A stretch of 64,000 nucleotides of DNA from Capitulum mitella (lineage: Eukaryota; Arthropoda; Thecostraca; Pollicipedomorpha; Pollicipedidae). The first letter of the stretch is position 1. Each line of letters begins with the position of its first letter. Where the stretch lies: the NCBI GenBank assembly GCA_030062745.1, contig CP099840.1:10407033-10471032 (forward strand). The letters are read 5' to 3'. A program made the translations under genes and the position numbers. This document shows positions 12,290 through 24,300 of the stretch, piece by piece. The notes beneath the pieces were generated by a model. That model was given only the letters and a program-made list of their open reading frames with translations, did not search any database and had not been told where the DNA came from.

Positions 12290-12387
12290 TCACCGCATCA
12301 AGGAGCGGACGGCCAGCAGCAGCAGCGGCCAGCCGTGCCGCGCGGCGCCGCCCGCGCCGTTGTGCTGCATCGCCGCCGGATGCTCGC
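12290..12387 (-). CDS. Dpr-like gene, terminal coding exon (C-terminal tail and stop)
   Basis: 98 bp; two bases complete codon 219, then 31 residues and TGA at 12292-12290. The acceptor is ccggttcgcag before GCGAGC. Joined to the previous exon it reads VINGEHPAAMQHN, the conserved segment that follows Ig2 in Dpr proteins. The tail is glycine/alanine-rich and then hydrophobic (WPLLLLAVRSLM). The frame is short and has no local start, so it is easily hidden by longer spurious frames in this GC-rich block. The tail is short for a GPI signal and contains an arginine, so either anchoring tolerates this or another terminal exon is also used. Confidence 0.88.
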
Positions 12388-15261
12388 CTGCGAACCGGCG
12401 TGCAGCCCGTCACACCGCTGCTGCCGCCCGCCAGACACGGCGCCGTTCGGACGGAGGGGCGGGGAGTTCAGCACAGACGACGAAACGCGCCGCCCGGCGA
12501 CGTCGAGAGCCCACAGCCAGCGCGCGACGATACGCGCAGACCATTAGCCTTTCTGTGCGGGCGTGTAGAGTTGGGTAGAGTGAAGAGGGTAGTGTATAGT
12601 GGTCCATGGCGTGGGTGGCGCCGCGCGCCTACAAATTTTTGACAGTTCTACAGTAACAGTTTGGCAGTGCCTATGTTTCAAGCAAAAAACAAGACCTCCA
12701 ATTGCTCTAGTCCTATCAGCTGCAAAGGCCTTCCTACATTCACGCTACTGAGATTTTCAAGCTACGCTCGCGTCAAATGTTCCTTCTTTATCGTGCAATC
12801 AGCGAGGGGTTTCAGCAATCTATGGCTCCTTAGACTTGACACTGGCGACAAAGCAATCAAGACAATCAGCGTGCACGTTCGTCTGGCCGGAAACATTGAT
12901 GGTCGGCCGTTTCGTTCCGATGTCGCAGCGACAAGAGCCACGGCTCGGCGCCGACGTGCTATTGCAGAGCTGGGACAGAGGTGCGGAGCCGCGGAGGAAG
13001 AGGGAGAGAGCAGCCCGGTCTGCCGTCTCGGAGATTGGTTCATTTTCCGTTAATGGATTGGTACTTGGGCATCGCGCAGGGACAAACATAGTCGTTTAGA
13101 ATCACGTTTGGCAATTCTTTCCGATGAGGATCCAGTGTTTAGGTCGTCATTGCACTCCAGCTGAATGGCATGGAGCCGTTGCCTTCGAAACAAGGCGTCG
13201 TTCGGGAAAGCTCCTGTTCATTGCAGTTTTGCCGATATTGGCCATTTATCGGTCTTTCAGTAACGATTTATCTCGATGCCAGGCGAAACATTTTGCTACT
13301 TAATGTTGAGTTCTTAGAAATACATGCAAAGGCCTTGTGACCAAAGCGGCAAAACACATGGAAACATCATTTCGTAAACTGAATATTTCTAGAACTGGGA
13401 CTAAACTGAAAGGAATTCTTTGAAATTTCTTTGACTTCTGTGCGAAAAGTCGTTTCATCGTTTGCGGTGCGGACTAACTCACGGCTGCGCGCAGTGAAGA
13501 GCCTGACCGCCGGCCGGCCGTACAGCGCTGCGCCAGCCGCTGGCCCCGGCTCCAGCGCTCGGCACGCGCGCTGGAGGAGCCGTCGCGCGATTTCCGCAGG
13601 GGAGCCGACCCCGACCAAAGTGGCTGCGTCCGGCCGGCCCGGCTGGCCCGGCCAATGATCCGTGAACTTTTCTTCCGTCGCCGTTGCCCGGCGGCCGATC
13701 TTTTTCGGACGAGCGCTTCCGGAGGTGATGATGGGGGTGATGATGCGGAACGGGGAGCGGCAAAGGCGGCCAACGAAAAGGTCCAAATTTGGTTACATTC
13801 CGTAAACACGAAAAACGGACTGCGTGGAGCAGAATGCCTTTAAAAAACGTAGGCACGTGCAGTTTGTAACGCAGACGGACGCAGCTGCAGACAGTCTGAC
13901 CGAGACACGCATGCTCCGAAATATTTACGGGCAGACACGCCTCAAAACCTTTGAATAAGAGCATAGCAGGCAAAAGAATAAATAAAACCAGTGTTGAACC
14001 TGCTGAAAAAAACATGACAAAACCCTCCAGGCCTCAGACACGGGTGGGCATGACTGAACGGGTGAATTTCAACCCCAACAACACTGGTCTGCAAGTTTTG
14101 CGTGTGCTGGATATCCGCTCACCGTTGATGACGTGCAGGACCACCGAGACGGGCACGGCGCTGGCCGGTCCACACGTGTAGTTGCCAGAGTCCTTGGACA
14201 TCGCACCGGAGATATGTAGTCTGGAACAGAGAGCGGCCGCCATCTCCAACAGGTCGTCCGAGGGCAGGCGGCTCCGTCTGCCACATTTGTTATCTGAGAA
14301 AGTTCGCGGTCGGTGCTCAGACCGCTCCGCCTGGATGTTGTTCCACCCGCGGACGTTTTCGCTGCTTAAATTGGGGCATCCATCATGCCGGAAACGCAAA
14401 GAAAGCGGCGCAGAAAACTGCTCCGTTCCGGGCTGTTGGATGCTGGCTGCCGCTGTTTTCCGGGCTGGGGATTACTGCGACTACTTGCTGTCGTCACAAG
14501 CGGAGTGTCCTTTTGCTTGCGCCCGCCTTTCGCATATGATTGATTGTCTGGCTGGGTCGGTCCCAGGCTTCGCCCGCCAGGGACGCTGTGGCTGTGTCCC
14601 TGTCCTGAGAATTCGTCATTCTAAGACGAGTGGTAAAAGTGATTTGTATTGGTGGCGGCTTACAACTGCTGCTGCTAACACTTTTGTTCCAGACGAGTTA
14701 TTTACGGTCTTCAACAGAAAAGGCATTATTTTCACAACGGCTAATTCGTGATTATTATCATGCATGTGGCTCGAAATGACTCGTGGAATTTTAAGGTGGT
14801 TTTGATTGGACATCAAATTAGCCTCAAGGCTTTACATACAGCAATGGGGCAACAATGCACTATTGTACGACTGCAATGGTACAAGGCAATAGCAAGGCTT
14901 TACGCAGAATATTGGTAGTCCAACAGAATGAAGGAAAATCGGTCTCGCCGAAGGACAAAAAGCTAAGTAGGTTATATCGAATCATATTTGCATCTTCGCT
15001 GTCGTGAAAACAGAGCTGTTTTCAAAAAACGAAGGAAAAACTTGAGGGCACCATTATGTAAACTCTTCCAGGGGCGTGGATTTCTGTAAATGATTGGGGG
15101 GGGGCGAGCCGAGGGTCCGACAACCTGACCACCCCCCGAAATGTGGGTTCCTCAGCTGATTTAGCCCACTTCATTTCGACCTACGGAAATTTACAAGGCT
15201 TTTGTTAATATTTACCGAGCGAAAACATTGCATTTACCCCCATGTATACAGAAACACACAC

Positions 15262-15328
<67 letters not shown>

Positions 15329-18300
15329 CATATACATAAAACGAAAAAATAGATAGATACATCACTTCAGACTGCATCCAGCGCCCTCTCAAAAGAATAC
15401 AAATCGACACCCTTGAACTCTCCTTGCGAGGTTGGACTGAACATCGCAGATTGGTTTCACAAGCAGTTGCTTTCATTTATTCGCGCCATTTTGTAAATAA
15501 ATTACTTTGTAGATGGAGGTTTCAGCTGGAGTTCTGTAGATACTGAAGGATGTTCTCACAAACGTAAAGATCAGTCATGACTGTGTTGAGGACACCTGCA
15601 AAGTTCCAACGAATGTAATCGATGTGCTTTTATTTCTTTGGAAAAGGGATGTTGGCGCCATACCTTATTTACAGACGGCAATGCACATTACGTGATTATC
15701 TAACAGTGACTGCCATTTACATGTTTATCTGTCACACACACACACACACACACACAAATGTTGGATGTTAGCTGGCAAAGCGAAATTAACAGTATTCCGC
15801 AATGAATTTGGCTTTCAGATTCATTTTTCTTGCCCTTATGCAGCACGTGTTTGAAAGACGATCCCTTATAGCAGACATGGGAGAACAAGGATACGACTTT
15901 TGTGACGCGCATTTCCATATTGAGCAGACATTATCATATAAAGTAGGTGCGACCCCTCCCGGTCCGGTCCGCACGGGATGCACCCAGGCGCCCCCGGAGC
16001 CTTCTGATCGTCCAACGGTGGTCTGGTCCAACTGCTGATGGACCGGCTGCTACTGGTCAGCCGACTGTTGGCCAAACTGCCGTTAGTGGAACTGCCGCTG
16101 GTCGAGCCGCTGTTGGTCGGGCCGCCGTTGGTCGGACCGCCGTTGGTCGGGCTGCCGTTGGTCGGGCTGCCGTTGGTCGGGCTGCTGTTGGTTTGTTTGC
16201 TGTTGGTCGAGCCGCTGTTGGTAGGGCCGCCGTTGGTCGGACCGCCGTTGATCGGGCCGCCGTTGGTCGGACCGCCGTTGATCGGGCCGCCGTTGGTCGG
16301 GCTGCCGTTGGTCGGGCTGCTGTTGGTTTGTTTGCTGTTGGTCGGGTGCCGTTGGTCGGGCTGCTGTTGGTTTGTTTGCTGTTGGTCGGGCCGCTGTTGG
16401 TAGGGCCGCCGTTGGTCGGGCTGCTGTTGGTTTGTTTGCTGTTGGTCGGGTGCCGTTGGTCGGGCTGCTGTTGGTTTGTTTGCTGTTGGTCGGGTGCCGT
16501 TGGTCGGGCTGCTGCTAGTCGAACGGCCGTTGGTCGGGCTTCTGTTGGCTGGGCTGCCGTTGGTGATGCTGCCGTTGGTCGGGCTGCCGTCAGTCGGGAC
16601 ACTTTCGATTAGACCGGTTCAGTTCAAAGGTGACGCCTTGTCATGAGCTGAGTGAAGCCAGGCGTCAGAAAATGCCGCGACGCCGACAGAATTGGCCCAG
16701 ACTGAACTGGCACCCAGACGCCAGGAGTTGGTGATGGCGGTCTAGGCGTCACGTTTAGGTGGCTTTCGCTTGCTGTGTAGTCTGGCGTGGGGTACCCTTC
16801 TTGTGTTGCTGCAAATCACCCTGGCATGGCTGGTTGGTACGCGATGTTAATTAAAATCCGTAACGTAGTATTATCACTACATAGCCACTTGAACGAAAAA
16901 CATTGAGATTCATCAGCTTGAGAAAAAACTGTTCACCAAATAGGCTGACATACGTCTGATAAGCTCATCGTTTTCCGAACGGCTGCGCCGCAAAAGTGGC
17001 AGCCGTTAAATCAGTGCCTGCGCGCGGTGTAATCGCCTCGCGGCTTCCGTTCGTCCCCCCCTGTTCAGTGCTTCCGTGACCAGCAGGCCCACTGAGCGGA
17101 AGTGGCTGCCCGCCTGGTTCCCGGAGCGTACTCTCCCTCCGCGGCCGCCCGCCTCGGCGTCTTAATGCAGTTCCTCTGTCGCCGCTCCCCGCGCCCCGGC
17201 GGCGCCCTCGTCCACCGACAGGGTTTACCCGGCACACGCACGCACGTCATCAGTAATTGCACGACTGGGCCAGGCGGCCGGCGCCGGCGCACGCTCTTAT
17301 ATTGGCCCGGGGAAATCAGTTTAAAGGTGCGAAGACTACCTGTTTTCCGGCTACTGGCACAACAGGCATAGTGAATGCGGATGCCATTATAAAATGATTT
17401 GCTGCCTCTTTAAACCACATGTCACGGCAGGTAGTAATGCACCCTGCAGAAATGTGCATTGCTGTAACAAGCCTCGCTTTAAAGATGTTGTTAAGTACAA
17501 GGCTTAACGAGACCGCAGGGACGTGTATTATTCCAGGAGGTATGTTTTCGCTTCTAGGTGCTTTTCTAAGGTTCTTTAAGTCATTCGATAATGACGGCGA
17601 ACAATATCATAGACACGCCCGCCGTTTGCACTTGTAATTTTACTGGCGCAAAATACCGGAGTAAATTGACAGATATCCATCTGCATTATAAATTTCGTCA
17701 AGAGAAAAGAAAGTTCCAATACTAAAAATATGTTTATTAATTCGAAGGGAAACGCAATAACTCACATTCTTCTTGCGAACCACAACATTTACCGATTTGC
17801 TTTCTTTGCAACGCGTCTGCAACTTCCAACTTGACGTTGAAAGTTACATGCTTTTTTATTCTCCATGGCGCACGCCTATTTTTGGGGGAAGGGGACTGCA
17901 ATAAGAGTACCATGTTGGATGCTTTCTAGACGGAGAAATGAAGTGCAGTTGTTGGCGGTGGGGGCTGTTGTCGCAGCAACTGCAGCTGTTGCAACTGTTG
18001 TCAATTCCCCTCCCTCATTTGCACTGAGCCAAGGGCCTTTGCATGTGACATGTTTAAATATATAATTTCATTTGATAAAATACGATATGTTATATTGCGC
18101 GATGTATCTAAGCATGTGATGTCTCAGCTGGAGTCAAGGCTTGCTGCATTATAAAAATCAAGCGAGGACCTCTGAAAAGTTAAACGCCACTGGTGACAAA
18201 AAGTAATTAAAGGGAATGGAATGATTTCCAAGAAGATTTCCAAGAATGCCGTGCACCATCACTCATCGGGCCCTCCGAAGACTCAACATATGCCAGTTTA

Positions 18301-21300
18301 CTGGATTTCATCAAAATGCTGAGAAGAGTTTTTCAGGTTTGTGGGCCAGTTATCATGGGAACATATTAGAGGCTGGTTAACGATAACGTTAACGACGTCA
18401 CCAGTGCGATCGGACGAAAATTCCGTTGGAGGCTTTAATGGGGGCACGTGGCTCAGTCGTGGTACCATGGGAAATCACGTGGAGCTGCCCTGAAATATTC
18501 TGGAAGGCTTTCGAATTTACTTAAGGCTTTATCCTGGTCAGTATTTTTTCGTTTCGCATTAAAAAGTTCCGTCTGTTGAGAAGGACCAGTTCAGTTGACG
18601 TACGGTCCATTTTCGGTTTGTTGGCTGACGTACTTATTATTCAGCCAAGCCTTGGCTCCCAAGTGCTAGCTAAATTAAATGAGCTTAGTTTGTGACTTTT
18701 GCAAAGGTCATATCCAGCACCAGCGGCTCAGAACGTCAATCTCACCGAGCGCGAGCCTGTTTTTGATTTGACAACAGTGCTGCACCCGATATTGTTTTCA
18801 GCTTTTGACGAGCGCGCACGCCTGTGTCGGTTCATGTTGGCGCGCTGTGTCCGATTAGTTCTTATCAAACGGAGCTCACGGTGGTCGTAAATCATGGCCA
18901 AACTGTCCGGACATCTGCGCCTCGGCTGCCGACGGTCGTGTCAGGAGCGGCGGGCGCTGCCGGCGCCGGCTGAAACTGGCACACGGCCCGCGGCGCCTTC
19001 CGTCGCAACAGTCTGGGCATGAGGCCGGAACACCGTGCAGGCCATTACTGCTGTCACTTAGCCCGAAACTCCATCAGATTCAGCGAAGTTTGCGCTGCAC
19101 CATACGACGGGCGTCGTTTCACAAGGCACACCACATCGCGCAAAATACGTTACTGTGAAAAAATATCCCAGCGAATGCCGTACGCCATACGCACATCACA
19201 TACCCACACCGGACGCTGTACACTACACACCGCGCATCCTGCGGAACACACAGAGCACATTGCAAATTGCACAACGCCCATACACCCGCCGTTGGGCGCT
19301 GACCAGCCATCAGCAGGAAGAGGCCCGACCTCAAATGTTGTCGTTCCGCGCCACACGTCGGAGGGCCCCGGGGAGCCATGTCTTCCCATCTCATCTATCT
19401 CGGCGGACGGAGCACGCACAGGAAAACAGAGGAAACGTCAGGGAACCGCAGCTGGCCCAGAATAACCCGCCAACATGCCCCAGACAATATACCGGCAGAC
19501 ACAGAGAAAAAAATCCGTGGTGTACGGGTTCGCTGACGTTTCCCTTGGGCTTGCTAGTTCTGAGACGGAAAACAAACAACCAGAACGTCGAAATACACAA
19601 CGTCTATCACCATACGTTGCTTCAAGCTTCATCTCAAAACACATTAGTATTCGATTCACAGTGTTCACGTCAGAAGGCTATGGTCGACGGTTACGCTTTG
19701 ACTCAACTGAAAACAATCCGTCATATGATGACCTTCTAGATTGGTTTAAACAGTGAAAAACCAATAACAAAAACAACGTAATACGACTCAACGAAGCACA
19801 GCTAAGAACTAAGAAGCACAGCGCGCGTGGCAGACTGTTGATTTTGATTTGATTGCTGGTTCACGTTCCTTTTTCTGTTTGACGCAGAGAAACATCGTTC
19901 TGCGATGAGGCGACAAAATATTATGATCAGCTGACATTATTAGTCTATGATGACGCGACACCAGAGCACCATTCGTGAGCCGGCACCACTCAATGGCGAC
20001 CAACCACCAGACTCTGATGACCTATCACCAGACTGTGATGGGCCGTCATCAGACTGTCTCCGGTGTCTGGTGTCCAGACTGTCTCCAGTGTCCGAAACAA
20101 GACCGACTCCAGTGTCCGACACCAATCCGACTCCAGTGTCCGACACCAGACCGTCTCCAGTGTCTGACACCGGACCGTCGCCGGTGTCGACACCACACCG
20201 TTTCCGGTGTCCGAACACTAAACAGTCTACGGCGTCCAGACTATCTACGTTGTCCGACATCGATGAGACCTGGTCGTCGGCCGTCGGCCTCCATTTGTCG
20301 ACCGGGCCACTCTCCGCCGGCGCCGATGTGTTTGATCTGCTATCGCGACACGGCCCAGACGCCGGCCAAGTGGTCGGGGCCGGATCACGCGACTGCGGCC
20401 GGCCGGCCGGAAGTCGGCCGGTTCCGCCGGAGCCCCGGATCCGTCCATGGGCTCTGCGATCGGCCAGGCGCCGCACGAGCCAGCTGCGCCGGCCGGTCGG
20501 TACGTTTTAGAGCTGCGGTCCATTCATGTGCCGTGTCACTGATCTCTGTCCCGTTCGTGTACCGTGTAGCCCTGCAGCTAGCCCTCCCCCGGGGCGGGCT
20601 GGCGCCTCCGCTTCCTTGTTCTGGCCGGCTGCTCTCTGCCGAGCCGAGAGGACGGCTAATTGGCGCGGCGTCAGCGACCGTCCGGCGCGCCGCCTGACGC
20701 GTCGCCAGCGCGCGGTGCCTCGGTTCCGGTAAAAAGCTTGCCCGGCTCTGGAATGGCCGCCGGCTGCCGGCCGGCCTGCCAATGAGCGGCGCGGCGGAGC
20801 GGGCGCGACTGGGCACCGGCAAAAAGTTATCTCGACTCGGGCACAGCCGGCCGAGTGTCGACCGCCATCCGGCCTTTCAATGAGGATCAGCAGCGGCGGC
20901 GCCCGGCAAAACACCGATCCACATCGAAAACAGCTGCCCGCACTCTATCGGCAACAAATGCCCCACCGAGGTTTTAACGATGTCGGAAAAAGGGAACGGG
21001 GAAACCAGTGACGGTGGAAGTGGAGTTCGGAGAGCGCAGGCAAAGACCAGATAATGGAAATGGAGTTCAGAGGACGTGCATCGTGGTAAGAGGACACATG
21101 CGGCGTCCAGAGACTGCGGATAAATGTCAGACGATGCAGACGGAGGCCGCAGGGCACAGACGACAGAGGTCGGAAGGCGCGCAGTCGAGGGTCACCGCCA
21201 ACGGAGGTCCGAACGTGAGAACTGGGATCAGATAATATAGGCGAATGTCGGATTGCGCTGGGGGTGTTCGGAGGGCGCAGAAGGAAGAGAAAATATACGG

Positions 21301-24300
21301 AGGCTGGAGGGTACAGAGGTCAGACACAGCAGAGGCAGAGGTCGAATGGACGCCAACAGAGATCAAGAGGCACAAACTGCGGTCGGAATTTACAAAGACT
21401 AGAAAGGCACAGGCGGAGCTCAGATCGCTCGGACTGACGGCGTAAGCTGAAGCTGAGATAAAGAGGTCGCAGGGCGCTGACGCTGATTCAAAAGCACACA
21501 CGCAGGCAATAGCGGCGGAACCTCTGTGGAGATGGAGGGGGGAGCGTAATTTTTACCTCGTTTCTTTCCATGCACCGTCATAAGGCTGATGTTAAATGTT
21601 GCCCAAAACTGGGGGCAGCTAACTGCCCCCCCCCCGTTCCCGGTCCTAACGCCCCTGTTCGAAGGATGGAAAACATGGCCGGAGGTCAAATGACACAGAC
21701 ATAGGTACGAGACAAGGCAGGCGGAAGTTACATAGCGCAGACAGAGATTATGCGTCACAGCCGCTCGCGGGAGCTACGCTAAGTACTGAACATGATCACA
21801 GATGAGGTCACGACGGGCGGTTCACTGACCGGCTGTATGTGGGGCCGGACTCGAGCCGCACCCGCTGCTGGCCCTGGTAGTTGATGACCCGGCCCTTGTG
21901 GTACCAGTAGATGGAGCTGGTGTCATGGCTGACCTCGCAGGTCAGGTTGACGTCGCTGCCGGACTTGACATGCTGCTCCCGGTTGCCGAGGATCCGCGCC
22001 CTGGAAACTGAGAGAGCCGGGCAGTGGCGTCAGCTGACGGGCGGCGCTCGCTCGGCCGTGGCGGCGCCGTGGTCCCCGGTGCGTGCCGACACGCCGTTGG
22101 CCACGCGGCTGCCCAAACCGAACAACTGCCAACAGCGAAAATCCATATGCGGTGGCCTCAGGTGCAGTGGCGGCCGCTGCCAGACCCAGCGCCGCTGGCC
22201 GGATTAATTAACAGTCGGAGACGGATTGCGCCGGGTCACAGGATGGGACCGGGTGCGGCGGAGCGCGCCCCGACAGCGGACCGACGCGCGGCGCCGTGCC
22301 GGCAGCTGGTCGCCTCCCGGACGTGACGTCACGTGGGCGGATGATGACGCCACGACGCCGGCAACTGACTCCCCGGCGGAAACCGTGGATAGTACGGCGT
22401 CATTCGGCCGTCTGGGTCCGCTTGGCAAAATCGGGCGCCACACTGGCCGGACGAAACAGCTGGAACGGGTGAGCGCAGCAAATGGGCGTAGTGGACCGTG
22501 CACTGTCAAAGGGTGGAGGGCGAAACGAGTCCAGGGCAATAACGGCGGCGCAGAGACTTTTTCTTCTGCTGACAATGGGAATGATGGGGTGTTTTACATG
22601 TGTTGAATATGAGTCTGAGAATTCTCCACGGGTGGCGGGCGAATAACATTTATAAGTAGCATTGAAATGTTAATACGCTCTAATTTCCACACCGTGGCCC
22701 GCTGTTTGTCGGACTATATCGCTGCCTTCGTTTCCAAGTACAGTTTTCGTCTGAAAATAACTGCGGAAAATTTACCGTTTTGAGTGCCTGATTACTGATA
22801 GCAGCAAATTACTTTGCTGAAAGCTTCATTTATCCATCCTGGGCTCATCAAAAGTTGTTTGCAGTTTCCTGAAAGTTGGAATCCATATTGCGTAAAATAT
22901 CAACTCACTGTTCTTTCCAAATATATTGCATACAGAATTAAACTGGTGGAGCTCAGTCACTGCACAACATAAAAATTGTACTGGATGTTATGATTAGCTT
23001 CTTGTACATAGCACAAGAAACTCGGAACCGCCGTGCCACGGGCAAGATTGGCCTGTGTTTAGTGCACCGACAGGAACAACTCCCCGGCGATAGACCAGTC
23101 CGTGTTTGGAGCAGCAGCAGGACAGCTTCCCGGTGTACCAAGCTTCCTCGCGCCGGCATCTCCACCCCCGTCCCCCACCCCACCCCACCCCACCCCACCA
23201 TTCCTCCGCCCTGCTGCCGGACTCCCCACGCCGAGATTGGCATTCGGCAGCGAATCGCGCCACTGCTCGCCGTCCATGGGCGCCCCAGGCTCGGGGCCCC
23301 AGCGGGAAATCAGCGGGACGATGGGCCGGCTCCCGCTGGGATCCGGCAGAGGGCGGCCGACGTCGGCCGCGCGACAACAGGTCGGCGCTCGGGCCGCCGG
23401 CCTGACGGCAGCTTCCGGCCACCGGGGCCGGCGAGCCGTGCCCAGAGACAGTCGGAACGCGACCGCCAGATGGTCGGAAAACCCGCCGACCGCAGATGGC
23501 TGCCAGTGGGTCAGAGAATCCAGAGACTGCTTGAGATGGATTTGTCCGAGAGTCTGAGCACCCAGGGCCGCTGAGAAGGGTCTCTCAGTGGGTCAGGGTA
23601 CCCAGGGAACGCCGGGGAGGGCTGCCAGAGGGTCAGAGCAGCCCCCGGCCGCCAGGGAGCAACTTTCAGAGGGTCAAAACACTCTAGGAATACCAGAAAG
23701 GGGCCGTCAGACAATCGGAAAACCTGGGAACAACCACCCTTGTGGTAATTAGATGGTCATTAGGCTAGATTACGAACCGGCAAAAAGTTTTCCAAACTAG
23801 GAAAATTTGTCATACCGTAATACAATGGTATTTGCCATGTTTTCGTGGTGTTGTGATATTCAAAAGCTGTTTAAAGTCATCAGCACCTTTCTCTGAAGCC
23901 TGTATAACCGATTATCGTCGTGTCAAATACAGCCTCTATCGTACGTCGATAGCATAAAGACATTTCCTCTCCGTGCCACGTGGTGCCAGCCTGGGCAAAC
24001 TATGGCCCAAGGTTTTGACGTCATACTTGCACATACCAACAGCCACATTTCTGTTACTGGTAGCCATGGCGGTGAACGTCAAGTAGCTGTGGTCATGGTT
24101 TGTACTGTGCAATGAGGAGTGGTCGAAGGTTCGTGGGCGTAGAGGCAACCACAAAACTAACACTGGCACCGACCAAAATAGCTTAGTGATTCGTATTCAG
24201 TCGACATTAATCTAATTTAGCTGATAGTTCGAAATAAGACCCTTAAAAAGGAGTTAAACCTTATAAAAGTAAATTCTTCCAATCTTGTTAAAAAGCGTTG

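Larger units (their letters stand above)
14221..21829 (-). other. Intron 3 of the Dpr-like gene (7609 bp)
   Basis: Donor gtcagt, acceptor tgttccag. Contents: microsatellites near 15.3 and 15.7 kb, a 15-bp minisatellite at 16.06-16.61 kb, GC-rich blocks at 17.06-17.31, 18.89-19.0 and 20.27-20.91 kb, a 24-bp minisatellite at 20.03-20.24 kb, decayed repetitive G/A-rich sequence at 21.0-21.5 kb, and a G-hairpin end of a TTAA-type element near 21.6 kb. Long open frames at 19.0-19.7 and 19.95-20.7 kb are composition effects. The 17.31-18.89 kb stretch shows nothing I recognise. Confidence 0.85.

Noticed and set aside
11945-12547. 200-codon plus-strand frame over the GC-rich block
   Set aside because: It is antisense to the real terminal exon of the Dpr-like gene, has no motif, and GC-rich DNA lacks stops by composition.
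15947-16612. 221-residue AVGRA-type pentapeptide-repeat protein
   Set aside because: A direct read-through of a 15-bp minisatellite; both strands are open and no conserved domain is present.
19975-20697. 240-codon plus-strand frame, with overlapping long frames on both strands
   Set aside because: It covers a 24-bp minisatellite followed by a GC-rich block; several frames are open together, which is a composition effect.
22001-22007. Acceptor tttccag for the Ig2 exon
   Set aside because: It leaves the reading frame one base out; the ctctctcag acceptor seven bases upstream keeps frame and restores the VSRARIL linker.
22990-23574. 194-codon plus-strand frame
   Set aside because: GC-rich block with competing frames on both strands and no recognisable domain.
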